A stretch of 64,000 nt of DNA from Pseudomaricurvus alkylphenolicus (lineage in GTDB: Bacteria; Pseudomonadota; Gammaproteobacteria; Pseudomonadales; Cellvibrionaceae). The translations under genes and the position numbers were made by a program. Positions 26,246-35,702 of the stretch are shown here, one piece after another (position 1 is the first letter of the stretch; the number at the start of each line of letters is the position of its first letter). The DNA is taken from assembly GCF_011683955.1 (NCBI RefSeq), contig NZ_JAAQPI010000010.1:306086-370085 (forward strand), given 5' to 3'. The notes beneath the pieces were generated by a model. That model saw nothing but the letters and a program-made list of their open reading frames with translations, was not told where the DNA came from and did not search any database.

Positions 26246-28981
26246 TTACTCTTTGAGCTCAAGCAGCTTTCGGTTGACAATATTGGCGGCATCAGACCGA
26301 TTGGAGATATTCCATTTCTTAAACACCTTCCTCAATTGATACTTGATGTTGTCTTCGGGTACATCGAGTATTCTGGCGATTTCTTTGTTTGACAACCCCT
26401 TTGCAACACGGATAAGTACTTCGTACTCTTTTTCTGACAACCCCAAGCCCGTGGACCTTGCCGAGCGACTCGATTGTTCCTTATTGAGCATCTGGGTTAT
26501 GCTGCGCAGGAAGTTCTTATGATACCGATTGAGCTCCTTGGCGGTCTCCGAAGCCAATACCTGTTTGGTAATTTTCGAGATGTGGCGTCCTTCGTCGATG
26601 AATGGTCGAAAGTAGTCTTCATACATGCTGATCTCGACGGCGGCATTGAGAAATGAGGCCGCCGAATCGGTATCATCCAAGCCTATTCCACACCGGCAAC
26701 GCAGTAGCAGGACTTCCACCAGTAGTCGATTTCGATGTTGTTTTCGAAGGGTAGCTTCGAGGCCGATCAATGCTTCCGCCGCTTGCTGATACTGTGATTT
26801 TTCAATCAAGAGACGGGATACGAGTACGCCTGAGAGTTCGGGCAGGTAGATAGACAGATCAGATTCATTGGGATAGTCGCTGAAAAGCTGAAAGATTCCG
26901 GATTCTTCCATCGTCTTTTCTGCAGCCGCGATTTCGCCTGTCAAAAGATACTGTTTGGCCTGCGTGATACTGCAGAGGTGCTTTAATCGGGGAATTCTCC
27001 TATCCTCAGAAATACGATGCCCGGTATCGACCGCCTCCAGCATGGAGTTCAGTGAACCCTTTAGTCGTTCAATGGGTATCAGGGTTACGAATGCGGGAGC
27101 AAAATGCTTAAACGAGGCATCGAATTTCTGCAGGTGACTCAGCGAGTCTTGAAGCAGTGATTGAGCCTGAGTAATGTCGTTGTGACAATAAGCGATTTCC
27201 GCAAGAAAAACGGAGACGGCTGCCTTCAAGTTGAAATCCGTATTGGGATATCGACTGATCAGTGTGTTCGCCTCTTCCAGGTAGGCACTGGCCCGTTTCA
27301 GGTTGCATCGCTCCACGTCGAGGATGGACAGATTAATTCTGGTATAGGTGTAGCTGTACACCGTCGATTTTGGGGTTTTCTTGATCAAGGAAACCCATTC
27401 ATTATGGGAGTTCTCTGCCCCAGCCAAATCACCCCGCTCCCAATATTGGTGAAATAAACAGCCCTTAACGATGCCCTTGAGCACAGAATCGTCAACATCG
27501 ATCTCTCGCTCCAGCTTCTGGATGTAGTGCAATCTGGCATCCGTAGCCGGTACATCAAGGTATGACCCCAACAGCAGGTCGGCAATGCAAGTCCATTCGA
27601 TTTTTTCCTTGTCACTGAGTGGGACACCGTGCCACTGGCTATAGTGTTGGCTGTGTTCGCGAAAATAGTCTGCTCGGTTGCAGGCTTCCACTATGTTACC
27701 CTCTCTAATCAGGGTAAGAATGATCGTCAGGAAAAGGCGGGGACGCTTTTCGATTGATTCCTTGGGCAGGCGGCTGATGGTATTCCTTACAAAATCCAGA
27801 TTTCCCGAAAACGTCAAACGCCAGCCTCCTGCACGATTGAGCTCACCGGCGGCCAAATCAGAATCCTTCGCCGCCAACGCCTGATTGATCGCATCGACGA
27901 TGTAACCGTTTTCGAACAGCCACAGTGACGCCTTTTTATGCAGGGAGTGTACCATCTTTCCTTTTGATTTCTGACACCGGGAAAATAGATACTGAGAGAA
28001 AAGTTGGTGGTAACGGTACCAACCATCTTGATTATCCAAAGGGATCAGGAAAAGGCGGTTTTTTTCCAATGTATTAATCGCTGACCAGGGATTGATGGTA
28101 TCATCCATCGCCATAGCAAGTTCCGCGGTAAATCTGTCGGTTAGAGAGGTAACCAGCAAAAAGTTCTGTTCTTCGAGTGACAGTGAAGAAAATATTTGTT
28201 CGGTAATGTAATTCGACAGCTCCCTTGTTTGACCCGTAAGCTCCGAAAACTGGTGACCTTTGATTTTTCCCTTCTCGAAGAGGTAAGACACCATGGTGCA
28301 AGCAAAAGGCCAGCCTTCGGTTTTTTTGAGAAGATCACTCACCTCGAGATCGCTGAGCCGGGCTTCGAAGAGCTGCGAGATTTCATCAGCATCAAAGCGT
28401 AGATCGTCGACATCAATCTCCAGCAATTGCCCGGCGGCTCTGATTTGTGAGGATTCAATGCTTGGGAAGGTACGTGAAGCGATGATTAATCGAAAATTGT
28501 CCGGTGCGTATCGGAGCAGGGTGTTGATAATACTGTCGAGAACACCACCTGAGGCACGGTGATAGTCATCCAGAAACAACGTGACTGGGACGCTCGACTC
28601 TGCAATGGTATTGACCAAAATCGTGGAAAACGCCCTCTCAGAAAGGTTCTCTGAGCTTTCAATGACTTCCATCATTTCTTCCAGTTCCAATCCCGACACC
28701 CTGAGAGATTCAACAAAATAGCTGTATAGGGATGATCGATCACTGTCGTATTCATCCAGCGATAACCAGCACACATACCCCTGCAGTGACGTTTGGAAAC
28801 TGTACCAGTTATTCAGCAGATTGCTCTTTCCGTAACCGGCAGGTGCGTGGATGATGCACAAACGAAATCGTGGCTGTTGAGTGTAAATGTTGCGTAAGTT
28901 AATGCGACCAATATCGAGGCTGGAAGGCTCCGGTGGAGCCAATTTTGTCTGAATAATCCACCGGTTTTTGGGTTTGGGCAT
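26246..28981 (-). CDS. MalT-like LuxR family ATP-dependent regulator (LAL type)
   Basis: This 911-residue protein (counted from ATG complement 28979-28981) has the MalT layout. It has an N-terminal IIQTKLAPPEPSSLDIGR, a Walker A APAGYGKSN (about residues 46-54), a Walker B-like VTLFLDDYH, a long helical TPR-like middle, and a C-terminal LuxR helix-turn-helix (LGLSEKEYEVLIRVAKGLSN, KEIARILDVPEDNIKYQLRK). Such proteins bind ATP and an inducer and then multimerise on direct repeats. The frame is open to 29038, but the shorter start fits the family better. It lies between the first DUF917 gene and hyuA and is the likely activator of both. Confidence 0.88.
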   Translation of the reverse strand: MPKPKNRWIIQTKLAPPEPSSLDIGRINLRNIYTQQPRFRLCIIHAPAGYGKSNLLNNWYSFQTSLQGYVCWLSLDEYDSDRSSLYSYFVESLRVSGLELEEMMEVIESSENLSERAFSTILVNTIAESSVPVTLFLDDYHRASGGVLDSIINTLLRYAPDNFRLIIASRTFPSIESSQIRAAGQLLEIDVDDLRFDADEISQLFEARLSDLEVSDLLKKTEGWPFACTMVSYLFEKGKIKGHQFSELTGQTRELSNYITEQIFSSLSLEEQNFLLVTSLTDRFTAELAMAMDDTINPWSAINTLEKNRLFLIPLDNQDGWYRYHQLFSQYLFSRCQKSKGKMVHSLHKKASLWLFENGYIVDAINQALAAKDSDLAAGELNRAGGWRLTFSGNLDFVRNTISRLPKESIEKRPRLFLTIILTLIREGNIVEACNRADYFREHSQHYSQWHGVPLSDKEKIEWTCIADLLLGSYLDVPATDARLHYIQKLEREIDVDDSVLKGIVKGCLFHQYWERGDLAGAENSHNEWVSLIKKTPKSTVYSYTYTRINLSILDVERCNLKRASAYLEEANTLISRYPNTDFNLKAAVSVFLAEIAYCHNDITQAQSLLQDSLSHLQKFDASFKHFAPAFVTLIPIERLKGSLNSMLEAVDTGHRISEDRRIPRLKHLCSITQAKQYLLTGEIAAAEKTMEESGIFQLFSDYPNESDLSIYLPELSGVLVSRLLIEKSQYQQAAEALIGLEATLRKQHRNRLLVEVLLLRCRCGIGLDDTDSAASFLNAAVEISMYEDYFRPFIDEGRHISKITKQVLASETAKELNRYHKNFLRSITQMLNKEQSSRSARSTGLGLSEKEYEVLIRVAKGLSNKEIARILDVPEDNIKYQLRKVFKKWNISNRSDAANIVNRKLLELKE

Positions 28982-29156
28982 AACGTCGAAACAAGCTTTG
29001 TAGGTAGCGTGATACACAATATTAGACCGAAAAATCATAAAATCAACACCGAATATCCGATGCGGAAATTACCCGTATTTGTCGAAATTACACTGGCCTA
29101 TGATGCTAGTATTTTTGTGAAACTCAACTCGATTAATGATCTCTGGAGTGCGCTAT

Positions 29157-30770
29157 ATGCGAATTGGAGTGGACGTCGGCGGAACCAATACCGATGCGGT
29201 TCTGTTGAGTCAACGCAGAGTGATTTTTAGCCATAAGACACCCAGTACCACGGATGTTCAAACCGGCGTTTCGGAGGTGATTGGTGGCCTGCTGGCCGGT
29301 AGTTGCGTTGACACCAGTGCAATACAGCGGATAACCATTGGAACCACACAGATCACCAACGCCATTTTAGAAGAAAAAGGCTTAACAAAAGTCGCTGTTA
29401 TTCGACTGGCAGGGCCGGCGGGACGATCCGTTAGACCCTGGACGGGTTGGCCCACATCACTCAAACGCGCTACCCGATCGGCAAGCTACCTGTTACCAGG
29501 AGGGTACGAGTTTGACGGGAGAGAAATTTCAAGCTTTGACGAACAAATGGTGCGCGAAGCCGCGCTCGAGTTGGCCAATAGGGGTGTAGAGGCCATTGTC
29601 ATATCCTGTGTGAACAGCCAGCTTAATCCACGTATGGAGGACAGGGCTGCGGAAATCGTTCAGTTCCACTGCCCGAGTGCCCATATCACCAAGTCCAGTG
29701 ATATTGGCAGGGTTGGCTTTATCGAGCGTGAAAATTCCGCCATCTTAAATGCAGCCTGTACTCGACTGGCAACGATTATGACCGATGGTCTGGAGGCTGC
29801 GGTTAGGGCTAATGGCCTCACGGCGGCAGTTTGCATAAGCCAGAACGACGGTACCGCCATTGATGTGGCAACGGCCAGGCGTTTACCCATTCTGACCATG
29901 GCGTCTGGACAAGCCAATAGTATTCGCGGTGCCGCATTCCTGTCAGGATTGAAAAGCGGCATTGTTGTCGATATCGGCGGAACCACCTGTGATGTCGGTG
30001 TTATCAAAAATGGGCTTCCTCGAGAGTCAACGAAAGGCGTTACGATTGGTGCGGTGAAAACCAATTTTAGAATGCCGGACGTCTCTTCGATCGCGCTCGG
30101 CGGAGGCACGATAATCCATTGCCCAAACTCCAGTCTTTCTCGTTCAGAGAGCGTCACTGAATTATCCGCTCAGATCGGTCGGGTCGAATTGGGTCCTCAG
30201 TCAGTGGGAAGCGACATCAAGGAGCGCTCCCTGTGTTTTGGCGGCGATACACTGACGGCCACCGATATTGCCCTGGCTGCAAATCCCGGTTTGGCAGTAC
30301 AGGTTCAGGGCGCCAATCTGGAGTTGCTGGAACACCTCTCCGGAAGCTTTGTTTCCATGATGTCACAATTCATCAATAACGAGGTCTCGGATATCGTAGA
30401 CCAGATGAAAACCAGCGCGGAAGACATGACCGTCATTCTGGTCGGGGGAGGACAGCTCTTGGTAGCAGACACAATTGAAGGCTGCACTCACATTGTAAGG
30501 CCAAAGTATTCTGACGTGGCCAACGCGGTTGGCGCTGCCTGGTCACAAATCAGCAGTGCAACAGACCAGATTTATTCCCATGAACAAGACGACCGAGACG
30601 TCGTTCTCAGTGATCTGACACTCAAGTCCATCGACCATGTGGTGTCTAAAGGAGGAGACCGAGACAGCGCCAGAGTCGTTGAGGTCAATGAAGTCCCGCT
30701 TACCTATCTACCCGGTCAGAAGGTAAGGCTATCCGTGAAAGTCATCGCCGAATTCAGCGAAACAACATGA
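29157..30770 (+). CDS. Hydantoinase A / oxoprolinase family protein
   Basis: The 537-residue protein starts MRIGVDVGGTNTDAVLLS, the ASKHA-type ATP-binding motif of hydantoinase/oxoprolinase A proteins. IGTTQITNAILE, SGIVVDIGGTTCDVGVIKNG and the C-terminal TVILVGGGQLLVAD are further signatures. HyuA subunits use ATP to open a five-membered cyclic amide or imide. No HyuB partner lies nearby; in this sub-branch HyuA is instead paired with DUF917 proteins. ATG 29157 is chosen since GGAG lies nine bases upstream. The stop overlaps the start of the next gene (ATGA), so translation of the two is coupled. It is cytoplasmic. Confidence 0.88.
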   Translation: MRIGVDVGGTNTDAVLLSQRRVIFSHKTPSTTDVQTGVSEVIGGLLAGSCVDTSAIQRITIGTTQITNAILEEKGLTKVAVIRLAGPAGRSVRPWTGWPTSLKRATRSASYLLPGGYEFDGREISSFDEQMVREAALELANRGVEAIVISCVNSQLNPRMEDRAAEIVQFHCPSAHITKSSDIGRVGFIERENSAILNAACTRLATIMTDGLEAAVRANGLTAAVCISQNDGTAIDVATARRLPILTMASGQANSIRGAAFLSGLKSGIVVDIGGTTCDVGVIKNGLPRESTKGVTIGAVKTNFRMPDVSSIALGGGTIIHCPNSSLSRSESVTELSAQIGRVELGPQSVGSDIKERSLCFGGDTLTATDIALAANPGLAVQVQGANLELLEHLSGSFVSMMSQFINNEVSDIVDQMKTSAEDMTVILVGGGQLLVADTIEGCTHIVRPKYSDVANAVGAAWSQISSATDQIYSHEQDDRDVVLSDLTLKSIDHVVSKGGDRDSARVVEVNEVPLTYLPGQKVRLSVKVIAEFSETT

Positions 30771-31930
30771 TAACAACGAACGCGAGAGAAAGCCGTCTCT
30801 ATCAATCACCCCTGGATTTTCAGGACGTTCAGGATATCGCCATAGGGTGCTCCTTTCTCGGTGCTGGTGGCGGTAGTATTACCTACGTCACGGAACTGCA
30901 ACTTCAACAAGCGCTGGAGGAAGACGACAGCCGCATCACCATCGTTTCTCCTCACGATATCAGTGACGATGCGCTCGTTGTCCCCTGTGGTTGGATAGGC
31001 GCACCTGGGGTCTTGCTGGAGAAGTACCCGGACGGGAATGAAGGCATCATTGGAATTAAGAAAATGGAAGCCCTTTTGGGACAGAAAGTGGACGCTGTGC
31101 TACCCATGGAGATCGGTGGGCAGAATGGATTAAGCCCGCTCTTAATATCGGCTAAACTGAATCTACCGGTACTGGATTGTGATGGCATGGGTCGGGCGTT
31201 CCCAAAAGGGTTTATGCAGGTATTTAATCTCCTTGAACGCTCAGGAACACCAGCCGTTTTGACCAATGAACATGGTCATTGCGTCATTATAGACGATGCC
31301 GACAACATCACACTCGAGCGCTTGTCGAGGTCGACATCGGTCAGCATGGGGGGGAGGTGCCACAAGGTCAGCTATCCGCTGTGGGGATCAGATGTTAAAG
31401 AAATGGTCATACCCGGGACATTAACCCTGGCGGCGGATATCGGGCGTAATCTTAGAATAGCGGGTTGTCGGGGGCAAAGCTCGCAAGAAGCTTTATTCTC
31501 CGCCCTGAGAGCGACCAAGGATTATCGTTATGCCTACCCGCTGTTTGAAGGGAAAATCGTGGATGTCTCGCGCAGATACCAATACGGTTTCTCCATTGGT
31601 ACGGTAAAAATAGAGGGGTTTGGCGTGAATGGGGATACGTCCGTAATTCAGTTTCAAAATGAATTTACGGCGGCGTGGGTTAACGATGAACTTAGGGCCA
31701 CGATTCCGGACATCATCTCTATTGTTGACGCCGAAACCTGCGAAGCCATTCATGTCGAAAATTTAAGATATGGACAAAGAGTGGGTGTTATTGCGTGTAG
31801 TACCAACTCCATATTCAGATCGCAAAAAGCCCTTGATCTTTTGGGGCCACGGCAATTCGGCTTGCAAGACGAGTACCGCCCCGTGGAAGCCCTGAATCAA
31901 ACAACAAACCACTTCGGAGATGCAGAGTGA
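30767..31930 (+). CDS. DUF917 family protein (S-methyl-thiohydantoin desulfurase family), canonical copy
   Basis: The 387-residue protein has the classical DUF917 pattern: IAIGCSFLGAGGGSI near residue 30, LVVPCGWIGAPGV, a VLPMEIGGQNGLSPL segment and LDCDGMGRAFPKGFMQV, followed by the beta-rich C-terminal domain (IVDVSRRYQYGFSIGTVKIEG, RYGQRVGVIAC). It probably acts on the same ring-type substrate as HyuA, either removing a side group or handling the product; the exact reaction here is unknown. It overlaps hyuA by four bases and the permease start (GTG 31927) overlaps its stop by four, so three genes form one coupled unit. Confidence 0.85.
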   Translation: MITTNARESRLYQSPLDFQDVQDIAIGCSFLGAGGGSITYVTELQLQQALEEDDSRITIVSPHDISDDALVVPCGWIGAPGVLLEKYPDGNEGIIGIKKMEALLGQKVDAVLPMEIGGQNGLSPLLISAKLNLPVLDCDGMGRAFPKGFMQVFNLLERSGTPAVLTNEHGHCVIIDDADNITLERLSRSTSVSMGGRCHKVSYPLWGSDVKEMVIPGTLTLAADIGRNLRIAGCRGQSSQEALFSALRATKDYRYAYPLFEGKIVDVSRRYQYGFSIGTVKIEGFGVNGDTSVIQFQNEFTAAWVNDELRATIPDIISIVDAETCEAIHVENLRYGQRVGVIACSTNSIFRSQKALDLLGPRQFGLQDEYRPVEALNQTTNHFGDAE

Positions 31931-33231
31931 AATTGAAGAACTTACTGGACGAACCAACGGATCAGCCGGTGGACCAGGAAAGAAGTGTCAGTTGGAAGAA
32001 CATCGCTTTGATCAAAATTGGTGTGTTTATCTCGTTGCCCGGGTTTGTAACGGGAGTCAAGGTCGGCAATCAAATCGGTTTGGAGGCCAGTGTTTATGTG
32101 TTCTTTATTGCAGGTATCGTTCTCGGGGCATTCGCCAGTATTTGTGGATCTGTTGGCGCAAGAACCAAATTGAGCACCTACTACATTACCCAATACGCCT
32201 TTGGCAGTCGAGGCGCTCATTTGGTTAATTCCATATTTGCCGCCAGTTTGTTTGGTTGGTTTGGCATTAATCTTGTTTTATTCGGCAAGGCTCTTGTCGA
32301 TGTCATCGGGGACAGTGCGCTCGGCCCCTTTACCTGGGAAATTCTTACCATTGCCGGAGCGATTTTGATGATCAGTACCGTGATCTTCGGCTTCAGGGCT
32401 CTGGACAGGCTCTCGCAGTTTGCAGTGCCCCTGCTCATACTTTCCCTGGTGGTGCTGGTCTACGCGAGCATCACTCAATTTGGCCTGGAGAACGCTGCCG
32501 GTAGCGCGGATTCCTCATCGATGAGTGCTGGTAAGGCGATCTCTGCGGTGATTGGAGGCTCCATTGTGGGCACCGTCATATTTCCGGATATTTGCCGGTA
32601 CGCGATATCGGTCAAGCACGGGATTATCGCTGCGATTATAACCTTCAGTATTGCCAAACCGCTGATTACGCTAAGCTCTGCCATACCTTCACTTGCTACC
32701 GGCGAACGTGAAATCATGGCGATTCTGGACGCCCTGAATTTGGGTATGATCGCTCTGGTGATTGTGGTCTTCACCACGTGGACCAGCAACAATGGCAATT
32801 TGTACGGCGCCTCCCTGGGACTCTCGACCATATTCAAGGGCAGGCGCTACTGGCAGCTGGCCCTGGGGAGCGGGGTTGTTGGAACACTCCTGGCCCTATC
32901 TGGCGTCATGGACGATATTTTGCCCTTTCTCCATCTTCTTGGCATTGCCATTCCACCGGTGGCCGGAATTTACATCGCTGATTTCTATATTCTTAACGGT
33001 GGAAAATATCGCCCATTTTCCCATTCAACCATGGCTGGCATTCGCTACCCCTCCATTGTTGCCTGGTCCCTGGCTTGCGCGGCCGGTTACGCTTCACTCA
33101 ACGATCTCTATGTGTTGACGACGGTTCCCGCTCTGGATTCTGTCATTGTCGCTGCATCGGTTCTATGCGTTTTGGATAGAATTCTTATCTATGTATGCGG
33201 TAATAGATACGCTGACGCCAAAAAAAGTTAG
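31927..33231 (+). CDS. NCS1-family permease (cytosine/purine/hydantoin-type)
   Basis: The 434-residue protein has about 12 membrane segments and resembles CodB-like NCS1 permeases: SVSWKNIALIKIGVFISLPG, GSVGARTKLSTYYITQYAFG, LFGWFGINLVLFGKAL, and TTWTSNNGNLYGASLGLST in the substrate-binding part. The family takes up nucleobases, allantoin, hydantoins and related rings with H+ or Na+. Being translationally coupled (GTGA) to the DUF917 and hyuA genes, it is most likely the inner-membrane importer for their substrate. The start is GTG at 31927. Confidence 0.85.
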   Translation: MKLKNLLDEPTDQPVDQERSVSWKNIALIKIGVFISLPGFVTGVKVGNQIGLEASVYVFFIAGIVLGAFASICGSVGARTKLSTYYITQYAFGSRGAHLVNSIFAASLFGWFGINLVLFGKALVDVIGDSALGPFTWEILTIAGAILMISTVIFGFRALDRLSQFAVPLLILSLVVLVYASITQFGLENAAGSADSSSMSAGKAISAVIGGSIVGTVIFPDICRYAISVKHGIIAAIITFSIAKPLITLSSAIPSLATGEREIMAILDALNLGMIALVIVVFTTWTSNNGNLYGASLGLSTIFKGRRYWQLALGSGVVGTLLALSGVMDDILPFLHLLGIAIPPVAGIYIADFYILNGGKYRPFSHSTMAGIRYPSIVAWSLACAAGYASLNDLYVLTTVPALDSVIVAASVLCVLDRILIYVCGNRYADAKKS

Positions 33232-33312
33232 CAATTTCTTAACGCCCACCATTCTCTCTGTAGAGTTTCGAGCTTGCTTCTCGTTACCCCAATGCATTGA
33301 TTAGGAGTTTTC

Positions 33313-34035
33313 ATGAAATCGATACATTTATTGACACCCGTTGCCCATCCGGTAGACGCGGTTAGCTTCATTGCTGGACAGCAGGACAGTGAATTCCGTT
33401 TCGTGAATCATGTTTTGCAAAAGGGACCGATCTCCATCGAAAGTGATTATGATGAGGTCCTGGCGGGGCCAGATATGATTAAAAATGCTTCGGCCGCCGA
33501 AAGGGAAGGGGCCAGTGCGATTGTACTGAACTGCGTGGCGGACCCGTCACTGGCTGCTATTCGCGAAGCGGTGAATACTCCGGTGGTCGGTTGTGGACAA
33601 GTGGCCATGCACTTCGCTGCGTTGCTGGGTCACAAATTTTCTATTCTGCCCACACTGGAACGACGCAAGCGATGTTATCAGGAAATGGCGATTCGGTATG
33701 GATTGGCTGAAAAGTTAGCATCGGTTCGCCCGACAAATATCCCAGTAAGAAATATAGACAGTGATCCCTCAGCGTTCGAAACGCTTTTACAGTGTACTGT
33801 GGAAGCAATCCTTGAGGACGAAGCAGACGTTATCATTTTTGGATGTACGCACTTTGCGGCGTTGGAATCGAAAATCACCTTCGGCCTAAAAGAACAGGGG
33901 TTATCGGTACCCATCATCAATCCACTGCCGCTAGCGGTTGAGGCGGCAAAGAGTTTAGTTCGCAATCACCTCAAGCACAGCAAAATAGCTTATCCATTGC
34001 CTCCTCAGAAAGAGATAGTCGGCTACGTAGTATGA
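33313..34035 (+). CDS. Asp/Glu/hydantoin racemase family protein
   Basis: The 240-residue protein has the two catalytic cysteines of the family: Cys74 in IVLNCVADPSL and Cys178 in VIIFGCTHFAAL. These form the two-base pair that inverts a carbon next to a carboxyl or ring carbonyl. Hydantoin racemase (HyuE) and aspartate racemase are the nearest known activities. Its place after hyuA, DUF917 and the permease favours a hydantoin-like substrate. It is separated from the permease by 81 bases and has AGGAG upstream of ATG. Its last bases overlap the next gene's ATG. Confidence 0.82.
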   Translation: MKSIHLLTPVAHPVDAVSFIAGQQDSEFRFVNHVLQKGPISIESDYDEVLAGPDMIKNASAAEREGASAIVLNCVADPSLAAIREAVNTPVVGCGQVAMHFAALLGHKFSILPTLERRKRCYQEMAIRYGLAEKLASVRPTNIPVRNIDSDPSAFETLLQCTVEAILEDEADVIIFGCTHFAALESKITFGLKEQGLSVPIINPLPLAVEAAKSLVRNHLKHSKIAYPLPPQKEIVGYVV

Positions 34036-35141
34036 GATTCATGACGAACAAAAAAATTGTTTTAGATAGAATATCGCCGTCCGCTGACGAAAGCGTCGTA
34101 GATTGTCTTTCTGTGGTGGAAGAGCAACGAATACCCTCTCCGGCAGAAGACGAATTACTGCTAAAGGTGGTGTTATCTGCTATTCACCCCTGTGATCTTT
34201 TGTGCTCAGCTGGTATCGTGTCTCGCTTTCGGGACTTTGGTGGGCATCGAAACACCGAAGTGTTGCCGGGTTTGGAGGCTGTTGCCCATGTGCAACAAGT
34301 CGGGGCCGCCCTGCAAGGGAGCTTTGTGGTAGGGCAGCGGGTAACCGTAAAAGCTTGGTCCCCTTGGGGGGAGTGGGAGATCGCCGATGGTGTTTGGTCT
34401 GAATACCTTTGCGTAAAGAGCGACAAGGTTATCACCGTGCCTGAAGCGGTGTCGGACCTTGCCGCCAGTACATTTTTTTCCGTTTCCGTGACGTCGTACG
34501 TCATGATAAAGGAGGTACTGCAGCTAAAGAAAGGGGATTGGTTGCTGCAAGGAGCAGGAGGCTCCGCATTGGGGCGATGGATCATTGAATTCTGTCGCTA
34601 CCAAGGTATCAACGTGATATCTACCGTTAGGCGCCAGGAGCAAGTAAACCAACTGAAAGGAGCTTGTGAGACAGACAAAGTGATTCATTGTGCTTCGGAC
34701 GGATCCAATGCCGCACAAGTGGTGGAGTATATTGAGTCCCTTTGTGGGGTTCGTGGTTTAAAAGGTGCTTTGGACCCGATATCAGATGGTGTGTTTTCCA
34801 GCATTGCGCTGAAGCTGTTGTCCCGTTACGGAACAGTATTAAAATATGGCGCCCTGAGCGATGCTCCTATGTTTCTCGAACGGGATGCGCTGACAGCAAT
34901 GAGCCAGGAAGGACTGTCCATAAGAGGGTTTTCCATCCAAAACTGGTGGATTCCCGATACGTCCGACGATCACAAACGGGTGGTCTACCAGAAGGTCTGG
35001 GACTATCTACAAGCCAGCAATCAGGAATGCGCCGTAGAATCTGTGTTCCCGTTTGACAAGTTTGATCATGCGATCGTTAAGAGTCTTGGGTCAAAAACGG
35101 GTAAAGTCTTTTTGACTCCGAGAGAGGAAGAGCTACAGTGA
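34032..35141 (+). CDS. MDR-superfamily oxidoreductase (quinone/enoyl reductase-like)
   Basis: The 369-residue protein has the MDR two-domain layout: an N-terminal GroES-like part (AEDELLLKVVLSAIHPCDLL, VLPGLEAVAHVQQVGAAL) and a Rossmann part with GDWLLQGAGGSALGRWIIE near residue 175. It lacks the cysteine cluster of zinc alcohol dehydrogenases and looks more like NADPH-dependent quinone or 2-enoyl-thioester reductases. The ATG at 34032 overlaps the racemase stop (ATGA), so it is the last member of this operon. ATG 34041 (MTNKKIVL) is an alternative start. Its step in the pathway is unknown. Confidence 0.8.
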   Translation: MRFMTNKKIVLDRISPSADESVVDCLSVVEEQRIPSPAEDELLLKVVLSAIHPCDLLCSAGIVSRFRDFGGHRNTEVLPGLEAVAHVQQVGAALQGSFVVGQRVTVKAWSPWGEWEIADGVWSEYLCVKSDKVITVPEAVSDLAASTFFSVSVTSYVMIKEVLQLKKGDWLLQGAGGSALGRWIIEFCRYQGINVISTVRRQEQVNQLKGACETDKVIHCASDGSNAAQVVEYIESLCGVRGLKGALDPISDGVFSSIALKLLSRYGTVLKYGALSDAPMFLERDALTAMSQEGLSIRGFSIQNWWIPDTSDDHKRVVYQKVWDYLQASNQECAVESVFPFDKFDHAIVKSLGSKTGKVFLTPREEELQ

Positions 35142-35214
35142 AACGGGACAAGCCAATTGCCCCATTATGGCGAGAAAGAGACGTTGCTATCGAAACATTT
35201 ATCCTGAACGCTGT

Positions 35215-35670
35215 TTAATCAGTACCCTTGGCTGGGAGCGCTGTTGTTAATTGTGACGTTACCGTAAATCGCGTCGATTTTATTCGCCAACCTTCTTGGG
35301 TATACGTGTAGATATCATCGTAGAATCCACCCAGTTGGGTTAGTGTATTTTCTTTTTTGTTGATTTGCTGAAAGTACAGCTGCCAGTTACCAGTAGCGGT
35401 ATTGCTGTCGATTATCTGAATCTGGGGGTTTTGCCCATGGTGCATGTCGATGATGTATTCATGGTTACCCAGTTCGTTAAAGACATCGATGAGCCCGTCT
35501 CTGTGGTTGAATTGGCCGACGTTGCCGTAGTCGATATGGGCTTCGGTTTCTACAAAGCAGTCGCGCATGATGTCGGTCTGTTTGCGATCACAGGCACTCA
35601 GGTAGCGGGCCTTGAGTTGTTTGATGGCTTCAATGGATTCCAGCTGGTGCAGGCGTTCTTCTATCGTCAT
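35215..35670 (-). CDS. SnoaL-like/NTF2-fold protein
   Basis: The 151-residue protein begins MTIEERLHQLESIEAIKQLK, then ARYLSACDRKQ..., the usual start of SnoaL_4-type NTF2-like proteins, and continues with the IDYGNVGQF and GNWQLYFQQIN strands and WRIKSTRFTV. Such proteins act as small hydratases, isomerases or dehydratases in aromatic, steroid and polyketide pathways. It is the last gene of the minus-strand group that includes the acyl-CoA ligase and extradiol dioxygenase. Confidence 0.75.
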   Translation of the reverse strand: MTIEERLHQLESIEAIKQLKARYLSACDRKQTDIMRDCFVETEAHIDYGNVGQFNHRDGLIDVFNELGNHEYIIDMHHGQNPQIQIIDSNTATGNWQLYFQQINKKENTLTQLGGFYDDIYTYTQEGWRIKSTRFTVTSQLTTALPAKGTD

Positions 35671-35702
35671 AGCGCTAAGGTCTGGTTGGTATTCAGTGAG
35701 GG

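Noticed and set aside
25082..35141. The known ergothioneine degradation pathway
   Set aside because: DUF917 and HyuA fit, but no ergothionase, thiourocanate hydratase or amidohydrolase gene is present.
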